A DNA stretch of 64,000 nt from assembly GCA_910585485.1 (NCBI GenBank), contig CAJUEZ010000003.1:26058-90057 (forward strand), read 5' to 3'. Below are positions 7,704 to 15,024 of this stretch, in pieces (within the stretch, counting starts at the first letter, position 1; every line of letters starts with the position of its first letter). The translations under genes were made by a program, and so were the position numbers. The notes beneath the pieces were generated by a model, which saw only the letters and a program-made list of their open reading frames with translations, was not told the origin of the DNA and ran no database searches. The DNA comes from an uncultured Clostridia bacterium. GTDB lineage: Bacteria > Bacillota > Clostridia > UBA1381.

Positions 7704-8702
7704 TTATTTTGTTATTTCAACAGTTCTTGTTTCCTGATCCCATTCCACGTCCACGTCAAACGCTTCCATAACGAATCGGAGAGGCACCATAGTTCTGTCA
7801 TTTTTGATTTTCGCGCTCATTTCAAGTTCAATTTCTTCGCCGTCAAGAATCGCGGTGTTACTGTCGATAAAAAGCGTCATATCGCGCCCGTCTTTGGATA
7901 TTTCAACAGTCTGATTTTTGCCGTCCCATTCCACGTCCGCGTCAAGCGCTTCGCTGACACCGCGGATTGGGATTAGAGTATATGTTTCTCCGTCAACCGT
8001 CTCCAGGAGCGGATATTGGTTATCAAATTCAAGCAACTCACCGTTTATGCGCACTTTAGCGCCTATGTATTCAATATCGTTGTGATAATATTGGAGCACA
8101 TGCTCTATATACTGAGCGTCTCCATATTTTTCATAAGTCCAGTTATCGGCATACTTAGCCGCGTTAACGCGTTCTTCAAGCCAGTTATCTCCGACAGCGT
8201 CTATTATCCTGTCCAAAACAGTCTGACCGAAGTTATATGATTGTATCATTTTCATATAATCACAGTCGTAACTGACAAGTGATTTTGATATTAGATACGC
8301 GGCGAACGGAACGGCTTTTGTCTCGTCAAGCCTGTCCTGCAAAGTCCAGCGCACACCGGTTGTGTCCTCGCCGAAATCGGCGAATGCTTTTCCGAGCGAA
8401 TATTCTATCTGCATGATTCCCCAAGCGGGATATTCGCTTCCGTCGTCTCTGTAACTGAGATTCCTTCCTGAGGATTCCTGCATACATATTGCGGCGAGCA
8501 GATTTGGGTCTACTCCGTATTGGTCGCCTGCTTTTTTAAACAGCGATGAATATGATTTAACGGCGGAATTAAGCTTTGCCGTGCCTATTTCAAATCCTTC
8601 CATGCTGGTGCCGTTGTGGTCGGGAATCGCTCCTGAAGCAAATGCTGAAACGGGAATTGTCAGCGCCGCCGCTGTTAGTATTGATGCTATTATTTTTTTC
8701 AT
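7704..8702 (-). CDS. Secreted lytic transglycosylase-like protein with stalk domains
   Basis: The 332-residue precursor starts with a signal peptide (MKKIIASILTAAALTIPV, cleavage near AFA-SG). Residues about 45-170 form a lysozyme-like transglycosylase domain: AAICMQESSGRN carries the catalytic Glu and AWGIMQIE the usual Gly-Ile-Met-Gln segment. The last 130 residues are two stalk motifs of the copper-amine-oxidase N-terminal family (TLIPIRGVSEALDADVEWD and TMVPLRFVMEAFDVDVEWD). It should act on peptidoglycan outside the cell, perhaps in wall remodelling or spore germination. The start is set by GGAG six bases before ATG 8702. A second stalk-domain gene and a stalk remnant occur in the window. 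Confidence 0.85.
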   Translation of the reverse strand: MKKIIASILTAAALTIPVSAFASGAIPDHNGTSMEGFEIGTAKLNSAVKSYSSLFKKAGDQYGVDPNLLAAICMQESSGRNLSYRDDGSEYPAWGIMQIEYSLGKAFADFGEDTTGVRWTLQDRLDETKAVPFAAYLISKSLVSYDCDYMKMIQSYNFGQTVLDRIIDAVGDNWLEERVNAAKYADNWTYEKYGDAQYIEHVLQYYHNDIEYIGAKVRINGELLEFDNQYPLLETVDGETYTLIPIRGVSEALDADVEWDGKNQTVEISKDGRDMTLFIDSNTAILDGEEIELEMSAKIKNDRTMVPLRFVMEAFDVDVEWDQETRTVEITK

Positions 8703-8773
8703 GTCTATCTCCACAGCCTTTCTCCCCGCAAATACTTATTCATGATTTTTGACGCAGCATATGCGGGAGTAAT

Positions 8774-10768
8774 TTAATTCGTGTAATTCTTTTTAAGCGC
8801 TTCGCACAGTTCATCATCTGATAATGTTCTTCTCTGAGTGTTCTCAAGGTATATATTTCGTTCTGTTTCGGGCATGCAGTAGTTTTTGTGCCACGCGAAG
8901 AAATCGGGACCATCCCCAATCATTCTTATGTATTTGCGCATGCTGTCCACTGCGTATACAGTTACTCTGACGTTAGTCAGCCAGTCACAGCTATAGAAGT
9001 TCTTCCATTTGCCGTGCTCGCCTTCCTCCAAAAGCTTTACAGCCATGTTAAACTCATTCATTGCGTCCGTAAGCGTAATGAAGCAGAGGGGCATGTCCTT
9101 GTGCTCATAATATTCATATGCGCGGCAAAGAGTATAAAGACCTTTTGCCCCGTATAGATGAAGTTTTGCCTGAAACAGAATATTGTCCTCAAAAAATACG
9201 CTGCCCATAGAGAGCTCGTCCAAAACTGCCTCGCATTTCCTGACAAGCGCCGTGAACATATTTACGGCGGTTCGGCACTTTCTTCCAAAGAATTGCGTTT
9301 GCTCTAAAAGAGAAACATAGCCTGTGGCATAAACAAGTCCCTTGGAAAGTTTATTCCCTTTTGTCCAGTCGACGCAAATTCTCCGTGCGGTATGGAAATA
9401 GATTTCATCGCCGGCTTTGTCATCTTCGTTTTCGCCGTATTGAATACACGCGTCAAAATATTCGTTATAGCAGTCGATAGCATCGATGTCACCGAAATAC
9501 TTTTGAGCGAAATTTTGTTTAAAACGATCTATATCCGTTTCGCCGCAGTTCCATTTTTGCGCGACAAGAGAAAGCGTGTAAACGTGAGGTCGGATATTTC
9601 CGCAGTTAAGCAGAAGATAATCGTCCGCTCCTGCGTTAAACGCTGCGTCCAACTCGTCATTTACAAATTCCACCGTATTGCCAAGAAGTGTAAGGTGGCT
9701 TGAAGCCTGCAAGTCATGGAAAGTGATGTGGTAATAAAGACCATGCATTCCGTCTTCCTTAGGAAGTGACGGAGTGCGAGGATTGTGAGTGCCCTGTCGG
9801 CGCGTTACCATTTTTCCATAACCATTGTCTGACCATATTTTTATGAAGTTTTTTGGGAGTTTAAGATAACCTCCCTCGTACAATTCTGTAATTTCACCGT
9901 ACAGATAGACCGCGCACACAGGATTTTCAATCTTCTCGCATATCATCGCGTACTGTTTGTCAATAACCTTTCTGATAACGTCAGCACGGCTTTGCGGTGT
10001 GGTATACTTCGGATCGTTCATCCAAAACGGCGCGTCGCCTTGACCACGGAAGCCAAGCGTCCATACGATTTTTTTGTCTTTGTTTTTATCTATGGCATCG
10101 CGCCATAATTTTTCAAATAAGTCGGGATGCTTGTCATAGCTTGCTTCTTTATCGGGATAAGCGCGCAGAAACATCTCGCCGCCGAGAGGTTCTGCGTGAT
10201 GGTGCGTTATGTAAAGTCCCATTTCCGAGGCTATATCAAAATGCTGCCCGTTTCGGGGAAGATCCGTTCCGGGGATAACCATATTTCCGCCCAGTCTAAG
10301 AAGCGTTTCAAAAACAATTTCCCAGACTTTTCTTGACGGAGGATATTCATCGCTCCAACCGATAAGACATACCTCATCATTGACAAACCATCCTCTGTAG
10401 CGTACCTTTGCCTTAGGTGACAGATATTCTCTTGATGTAAGCGCAATCATATTGCGTTTCATCGGTTCTTTTTCCGTCCAGTACCAAAAATCATCCACAC
10501 CGAGAAATTCACGGCTCATATAGAGCAGGGCGTATATGACGCCAAGTTCGTCCGCGCAGCGCACGGTGATATTTTCATCAGTGATTGTAATGTGAAACTG
10601 CTCGTTGTCAAGTTCTCCGCATTCGTTTAGGATTTCCACATCTTTTCCTGATTTGGGTTCCTCTGCAAACACCTTTTTAAAGTCGCGCGTGAATATGTCG
10701 CGCGCGTGCTTTATGGGAGGGGTAACAGAGGGGAAGGAAAAAGTAGTATCCTTTGTAATTTTAAACAT
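8774..10768 (-). CDS. GH115-like glycosyl hydrolase
   Basis: This 664-residue protein resembles the GH115 alpha-glucuronidases, which remove (methyl)glucuronic acid from xylan side chains. Supporting segments are VRYRGWFVNDEVCLIGW, NMVIPGTDLPRNGQHFDIAS, GLYITHHHAEPLGG, VWTLGFRGQGDAPFW, and YHITFHDLQASSH, which follow the family's barrel order. The N-terminal region (residues about 20-110) looks like the GH20b/115-type small domain. It has no signal peptide, so it would act inside the cell on imported oligosaccharides. It is shorter than many GH115 enzymes (often above 800 residues) and lacks an obvious C-terminal module. GGAG precedes ATG 10768. Assignment is from remembered motifs, not a search. 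Confidence 0.75.
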   Translation of the reverse strand: MFKITKDTTFSFPSVTPPIKHARDIFTRDFKKVFAEEPKSGKDVEILNECGELDNEQFHITITDENITVRCADELGVIYALLYMSREFLGVDDFWYWTEKEPMKRNMIALTSREYLSPKAKVRYRGWFVNDEVCLIGWSDEYPPSRKVWEIVFETLLRLGGNMVIPGTDLPRNGQHFDIASEMGLYITHHHAEPLGGEMFLRAYPDKEASYDKHPDLFEKLWRDAIDKNKDKKIVWTLGFRGQGDAPFWMNDPKYTTPQSRADVIRKVIDKQYAMICEKIENPVCAVYLYGEITELYEGGYLKLPKNFIKIWSDNGYGKMVTRRQGTHNPRTPSLPKEDGMHGLYYHITFHDLQASSHLTLLGNTVEFVNDELDAAFNAGADDYLLLNCGNIRPHVYTLSLVAQKWNCGETDIDRFKQNFAQKYFGDIDAIDCYNEYFDACIQYGENEDDKAGDEIYFHTARRICVDWTKGNKLSKGLVYATGYVSLLEQTQFFGRKCRTAVNMFTALVRKCEAVLDELSMGSVFFEDNILFQAKLHLYGAKGLYTLCRAYEYYEHKDMPLCFITLTDAMNEFNMAVKLLEEGEHGKWKNFYSCDWLTNVRVTVYAVDSMRKYIRMIGDGPDFFAWHKNYCMPETERNIYLENTQRRTLSDDELCEALKKNYTN

Positions 10769-10803
10769 AACTGTCTCCTTTTCTAAAATATGTGTATATA
10801 TAG

Positions 10804-10832
10804 ATTATACACGTATTCTTGCGGTTAGTCAA
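10804..10832 (-). promoter_or_regulatory. Promoter of the GH115-like gene
   Basis: Minus strand TTGACT, 17-base spacer, perfect TATAAT, with the start codon about 35 bases downstream. Confidence 0.75.
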
Positions 10833-10908
10833 TGTATTAACTTGCCATAGTATAAAAAATAAGGAAACGGACAATAATAAATTAAAAAAATGATATGGAG
10901 GGAATTTG

Positions 10909-12180
10909 ATGAAACAGTATATTGAGATTATTGACGTGTTTGCGAGAGAGGTTATGGATTCAAGAGGTAATCCTACTGTTGAGGTGGAGGTGCAGACTGA
11001 GAATGCCTGCGGCAGAGCGATTGTGCCGTCGGGAGCGTCCACCGGAGTGTTCGAGGCGGTAGAACTGAGAGACGGGGACAAGAAGCGATATGGAGGCAAG
11101 GGTGTAAAAAATGCCGTTAATAATGTGAATGAAAAAATAGCCGAGGTGCTTATAGGTATGAATGTGCTTGACCAACGCTCCATAGATATGAAAATGTGCG
11201 AAATGGACGGCACGGAGAATAAGTCTAATTTAGGCGCGAACGCGATATTGGGAGTGTCTTTGGCAGTTGCCCGAGCGGCGGCGGCAAGTCTTGATATACC
11301 GCTGTTTCAGTATATAGGCGGAGTCAACGCGCATGTGCTTCCAGTGCCGATGATGAATATTTTAAACGGCGGCGCTCATGCGAATAATAATGTTGATATA
11401 CAGGAATTTATGATAATGCCTTTCGGCGCAAAGTCGTTTAGGCAAGGACTGAGATGGTGCAGCGAGGTTTTTCATGAATTGAAAAAGGTGCTTTCCGAAA
11501 TGGGAAATACCACTGCTGTCGGAGATGAGGGTGGATTTGCGCCGAATCTTGAGACTGACGAAAAGGCGCTTGAGGTTATTGTAGAGGCGATAAGACGCGC
11601 CGGATATAAGGCAGGCGAAGATTTTAAAATTGCGATAGATGCCGCGTCATCAGAATGGGCGCAGAAAGACGGAACATATCTTCTTCCTAAATCCCAAATC
11701 AGGAAAACCGCTGCGGAACTCGTTGATTACTGGGAAAATCTTTGCTCAAAATATCCGATATTCTCTATTGAGGACGGTTTGGGCGAGGATGACTGGGACG
11801 GATGGAAGATTCTGACGGATAGACTTGGTGAGCGTGTACAGCTTGTCGGAGACGACTTGTTTGTGACGAATCCAAAGCGCCTTGAACGCGGTATACACGC
11901 GGGTGTGGGAAATTCCATTCTTGTAAAGGTGAATCAGATAGGAACGCTAAGCGAAACTTTGGACGCTGTTGAAATGGCGCATAAGAGCGGCTATACAGCT
12001 GTTATATCTCATAGAAGCGGCGAAACGGAGGATACAACAATCGCCGATATTGCCGTGGCTGTAAACAGCGGTCAGATAAAAACAGGCGCGCCGAGCAGAA
12101 CGGACAGAGTGGCAAAATATAATCAGCTGTTGAGAATCGAGGAGGAACTTTGTTTCGCGTCCCAGTACGGAATAAAATAA
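10909..12180 (+). CDS. eno: Enolase (phosphopyruvate hydratase)
   Basis: Enolase converts 2-phosphoglycerate to phosphoenolpyruvate in glycolysis. The 423-residue protein has all hallmarks: MDSRGNPTVEVEV, the SGASTG loop, NGGAHANN, the catalytic GDEGGFAP, metal ligands in SIEDGLGEDDW and VGDDLFVTN, the base Lys in ILVKVNQIG, and the signature SHRSGETEDTTIAD. The start is ATG 10909 with GGAGGG six bases upstream; a TTG three bases earlier is in frame but redundant. It is divergent from the GH115-like gene and ends at a hairpin. No other glycolytic genes are adjacent. Confidence 0.97.
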   Translation: MKQYIEIIDVFAREVMDSRGNPTVEVEVQTENACGRAIVPSGASTGVFEAVELRDGDKKRYGGKGVKNAVNNVNEKIAEVLIGMNVLDQRSIDMKMCEMDGTENKSNLGANAILGVSLAVARAAAASLDIPLFQYIGGVNAHVLPVPMMNILNGGAHANNNVDIQEFMIMPFGAKSFRQGLRWCSEVFHELKKVLSEMGNTTAVGDEGGFAPNLETDEKALEVIVEAIRRAGYKAGEDFKIAIDAASSEWAQKDGTYLLPKSQIRKTAAELVDYWENLCSKYPIFSIEDGLGEDDWDGWKILTDRLGERVQLVGDDLFVTNPKRLERGIHAGVGNSILVKVNQIGTLSETLDAVEMAHKSGYTAVISHRSGETEDTTIADIAVAVNSGQIKTGAPSRTDRVAKYNQLLRIEEELCFASQYGIK

Positions 12181-12215
12181 AATATCGTAGTTTTCTTGTG
12201 ATGGGTTTAAAAATG

Positions 12216-12248
12216 AACGGAGCATAACCGATATGGTTATGCTCCGTT
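12216..12248 (+). terminator. Terminator after enolase
   Basis: Fourteen-base-pair stem AACGGAGCATAACC / GGTTATGCTCCGTT with a five-base loop, followed by a short T-rich stretch. Confidence 0.75.
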
Positions 12249-12254
12249 TATAAA

Positions 12255-12368
12255 TTAATCATTGTCCTTTTTTATGTCGTCTACTGTGCCGCCTATAATA
12301 GACATAGTGCGGATTTGTCGTTTTTTTACAACACCGGTCTTGTTGTACGAGCTAACAGAGAATATTAT
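12255..12368 (-). pseudogene. Possible gene remnant (C-terminal end only)
   Basis: Minus frame without a usable start reads KTGVVKKRQIRTMSIIGG followed by TVDDIKKDND and a stop. It is bounded upstream by TGA at 12371-12369, has no ribosome site before its only Met, and lies between the enolase terminator and AT-rich sequence. It looks like the preserved tail of a lost gene, but it may be chance. No family recognised. Confidence 0.25.
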
Positions 12369-12638
12369 TCAAATGAAAATATTCTCTAAAAATAAGTATT
12401 AAAAAAATAGTATCCGTATGCTTACGCATAAATGCGAAAGCTCTATCATTTCGCCCATTTCTCTTTCCCTCAAAGCTCTGCTTTGCGGGAGACCCTTTTG
12501 GCGGTGGTATCGCCTACGGCGAACGGCGTTCCTGCGGAAAGCGCGTCATTCTTTTTTCTAAACCCAACAAAAACAATTTGTATAGCAGATGTAATTATAT
12601 TTGTAAATAAATTTTTTATAAATATTTTCCTATGTGCG
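12369..12638. other. Intergenic region with a GC-rich patch, no gene seen
   Basis: There is a short hairpin GAGAATATT / AATATTCTC at about 12357-12388. An AT-rich part follows, then a sharply more GC-rich patch at about 12470-12550 (CTTTGCGGGAGACCC, GGCGGTGGTATCGCC, TACGGCGAACGGCG). A weak open frame crosses the patch but has no convincing ribosome site and no recognisable domain. The composition contrast suggests a dispersed intergenic element, not a gene; this cannot be confirmed without the rest of the genome. Confidence 0.35.
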
Positions 12639-12667
12639 TTGACATTATATAATGAGCCATATATAAT
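12639..12667 (+). promoter_or_regulatory. Sigma-A promoter of the two-component operon
   Basis: TTGACA (12639-12644), 17-base spacer, TATAAT (12662-12667), 30 bases before the response-regulator ATG. Confidence 0.85.
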
Positions 12668-12697
12668 TTGACTATTAACATGAAACGGAGCATATCG

Positions 12698-13348
12698 ATG
12701 AAAATATTGATTGTTGAAGATGACAGAACTCTAAATAATGGAATTGCATTATCTCTGAGCAATGATGATATTTTGCAGTCTTTTTGCATAGAAGATGCTG
12801 ACAGGCTGTTAAACGACAGCGTAGATTTAATTATTCTTGATATAAATTTACCCGATGGAAGCGGACTTGATTTTTGCCGTAAAGTACGACAAACCAGCAA
12901 AGTTCCGATTATATTCCTGACTGCCAACGATATGGAAATAGACATTGTGACAGGTCTTGAAACAGGTGCGGACGATTATATAACAAAGCCGTTTTCGCTC
13001 GCTGTACTTCGTGCAAGAGTAAATGCGGTTTTAAGACGTCAGAATACGGATAGCAATATTTTTCATTTAAGCAAATTTGAATTTGATTTTGACAATATGA
13101 AATTTCTTGACGGAAACACTCCTGTTGAACTCAGCAAAACGGAACAGCGCCTGTTAAAAATTTTTGTTCAAAACCAGGGACGAACATTATCCCGCGAAAT
13201 GCTTATTGACCGAGTATGGTCTGACTACTCAGAGTTTGTTGAGGAAAACGCATTATCTGTAACGGTTAAACGGCTTCGACAAAAATTATCCGATGTGCCG
13301 ATAAAATCAGTTTACGGAATAGGCTATGTCTGGGAGAAAGAGAAATGA
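12698..13348 (+). CDS. OmpR-family response regulator
   Basis: The 216-residue protein has a receiver domain (residues 1-115) with acidic pair D8-D9, phospho-acceptor Asp48 in LIILDINLPDG, and Lys near 98 in YITKPFS. A winged-helix DNA-binding domain (about 120-216) follows, with LSREMLIDRVW and a VTVKRLRQKL recognition helix. ATG 12698 has GGAG at good distance; an upstream in-frame ATG has none. The gene overlaps the kinase gene by four bases (ATGA). It most likely controls the ABC transporter operon just downstream, as in BceRS-type and related modules; a paired direct repeat at that promoter supports this. Confidence 0.92.
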   Translation: MKILIVEDDRTLNNGIALSLSNDDILQSFCIEDADRLLNDSVDLIILDINLPDGSGLDFCRKVRQTSKVPIIFLTANDMEIDIVTGLETGADDYITKPFSLAVLRARVNAVLRRQNTDSNIFHLSKFEFDFDNMKFLDGNTPVELSKTEQRLLKIFVQNQGRTLSREMLIDRVWSDYSEFVEENALSVTVKRLRQKLSDVPIKSVYGIGYVWEKEK

Positions 13349-14256
13349 TAATTTTTTTGTTAATGATTATAATTATTCTTATTGCGGCAATATGCGCAAT
13401 TTATCTGCGAACCTCAAAGGTTTTAACGAGTGTTGACAAAATGATTGACAGCGCAATAAACAATACTTTTTCCGAAAGTGATTTTACAGAAAAAAGGCTG
13501 TCTAAATTACAGTCGAAAATGTATCGGTTTTTAGCATCGGGAAATACTGCCTTAAAAAAGATTAATTCTGAAAAGGACGGAATTAAAACTTTAATTGCGG
13601 ATATATCGCACCAGACGAAAACTCCAATATCAAATATTTTGCTGTACTCTCAGCTTCTGAAAGAAATACCTGATTTAGATGACAGCGCAAAGAGAATATC
13701 AAATCAGATAGAAAATCAGACAGAAAAATTAAATTTTTTAATTTCCTCGCTGATAAAAACCTCGCGTTTGGAAAACGGCATTATAAATGTTGTTCCCAAA
13801 GAAAACAGCGTAAAAAAACTGCTTAAAGCCATTGATTTTAAACGCATATCAGCAGAAAAACAAATCCTCTGCAATATAGAACCTGCGCCTGAAATAACGG
13901 CTGTTTTTGATTTCAAATGGACGCTTGAAGTAATATCCAACATTGTTGATAACGCAATAAAATACACACCATGTGGCGGTAAGATTACGGTTACAACTGC
14001 TGAGTATGAGATGTTTGCAAGAATTGATGTGGCTGATACGGGTATAGGCATAAGCGAGGACGAAACAGCAAAAATATTTACACGTTTTTATCGCTCAGCA
14101 GACGTCAGTGATGAAAAGGGTGTGGGAATAGGACTGTACCTTGCGAGAGAAATACTTTCAAAAGAGGGCGGATATATAAAAGTAAGCTCACAAAAAGAGA
14201 AAGGCTCGGTATTTTCTGTGTTTTTGCCCAAAAATTCAAATCTTTCAAAACTGTAA
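13345..14256 (+). CDS. Membrane sensor histidine kinase, small type
   Basis: The 303-residue kinase has one clear N-terminal membrane helix (residues 2-21) and almost no external domain. A HisKA domain follows with phospho-acceptor His89 in ADISHQTKTP, then the HATPase region: N box SNIVDNAIKYTP, G1 DTGIGI, F box FTRFYRS and G2 GVGIGLYLA. Such short-input kinases often sense through a partner ABC transporter instead of binding the signal directly, which fits the adjacent ABC genes; that is inference. It starts by ATGA overlap with the response regulator. The gap to the ABC gene contains that operon's own promoter. Confidence 0.92.
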   Translation: MIIFLLMIIIILIAAICAIYLRTSKVLTSVDKMIDSAINNTFSESDFTEKRLSKLQSKMYRFLASGNTALKKINSEKDGIKTLIADISHQTKTPISNILLYSQLLKEIPDLDDSAKRISNQIENQTEKLNFLISSLIKTSRLENGIINVVPKENSVKKLLKAIDFKRISAEKQILCNIEPAPEITAVFDFKWTLEVISNIVDNAIKYTPCGGKITVTTAEYEMFARIDVADTGIGISEDETAKIFTRFYRSADVSDEKGVGIGLYLAREILSKEGGYIKVSSQKEKGSVFSVFLPKNSNLSKL

Positions 14257-14257
14257 G

Positions 14258-14288
14258 ATTTCAGAAAGATTTGAGAAAGAATTATACT
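14258..14288 (+). promoter_or_regulatory. Regulated promoter of the ABC operon with paired operator repeats
   Basis: Two tandem 11-base repeats, GATTTCAGAAA (14258-14268) and GATTTGAGAAA (14269-14279), stand directly before a -10 box TATACT (14283-14288). A proper -35 is missing, and the repeat lies where it should be. Eleven-base direct repeats next to the -35 are typical of OmpR-family activators, so the upstream response regulator is the obvious candidate. Confidence 0.6.
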
Positions 14289-14295
14289 GTATAGT

Positions 14296-14330
14296 AGTGA
14301 ATGTAAAATAATATTTACGTTCACTATTTT
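14296..14330 (+). terminator. Hairpin in the ABC operon leader (attenuator or operator)
   Basis: Twelve-base arms AGTGAATGTAAA and TTTACGTTCACT with a six-base loop (one G-U pair), followed by five Ts. It could be a weak terminator/attenuator or a dyad operator. It lies between the -10 box and the GGAGG site. Confidence 0.4.
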
Positions 14331-14346
14331 TATGGAGGAAACAGTT

Positions 14347-15024
14347 ATGGATATTTTAAAAACTACAAACCTAAAAAAATATTATGGCAGCGGCGACACT
14401 ACCGTAAAAGCGCTTGACGGAGTAAATCTGTCGGTAGAGGACGGTGAATTTGCGGCTATTGTCGGCACATCGGGAAGCGGCAAATCAACGCTTCTGCATA
14501 TGCTCGGCGGTCTTGACAGACCGACAAGCGGAAGCGTTGAGGTAGAGGGCAAAAGCATATTTTCTCTAAAGGACGACGCGCTCACGATTTTCCGCAGACG
14601 CAAGATTGGCTTTATATTCCAGAGCTACAATCTTGTGCCTGTACTGAATGTATATGAAAATATCGTACTCCCGATTGAGCTTGACGGAAACAAGCTCGAT
14701 AAAAAGCATATTGACAATATTATAGAAACACTTGGCTTAACAGAAAAGATAAACAATCTGCCAAATCAGCTTTCGGGCGGACAGCAGCAAAGAGTAGCTA
14801 TCGCGCGCGCTCTTGCGTCAAAGCCCGCTATTATTCTTGCGGACGAGCCCACGGGCAATCTTGACAGCAAAACAAGCCTTGACGTTATGGGACTTTTAAA
14901 GGTGACGAGCGAGAGGTTTTCGCAGACTATTGTTATGATTACGCATAACGAGGAAATCGCGCAGATGTCAGACAGGATTATACGCATTGAAGATGGCAGA
15001 ATTGTAGGTGGTAACAATGCTTAA
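14347..15024 (+). CDS. ABC transporter ATP-binding protein, MacB/LolD-like
   Basis: The 225-residue ATPase has Walker A GTSGSGKSTLL at residues 40-50, a Q-loop in GFIFQSYNLVPVLNV, the signature LSGGQQQRVAIARAL, Walker B ILADEPTGNLD and the H-loop IVMITHNEEIA. The SYNLVP segment and the EPTGNLDS motif are typical of the MacB/LolD/BceA group that works with FtsX-fold permeases by mechanotransmission and not classical transport. The start at 14347 is chosen because the earlier in-frame ATG overlaps the GGAGG site. It overlaps the permease start by eight bases. Confidence 0.95.
   Translation: MDILKTTNLKKYYGSGDTTVKALDGVNLSVEDGEFAAIVGTSGSGKSTLLHMLGGLDRPTSGSVEVEGKSIFSLKDDALTIFRRRKIGFIFQSYNLVPVLNVYENIVLPIELDGNKLDKKHIDNIIETLGLTEKINNLPNQLSGGQQQRVAIARALASKPAIILADEPTGNLDSKTSLDVMGLLKVTSERFSQTIVMITHNEEIAQMSDRIIRIEDGRIVGGNNA

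Noticed and set aside
12432..12671. 79-codon plus-strand open frame in the gap before the two-component system
   Set aside because: No ribosome site, no recognisable domain, low-complexity Phe/Ile-rich end, and it overlaps the promoter of the response regulator.
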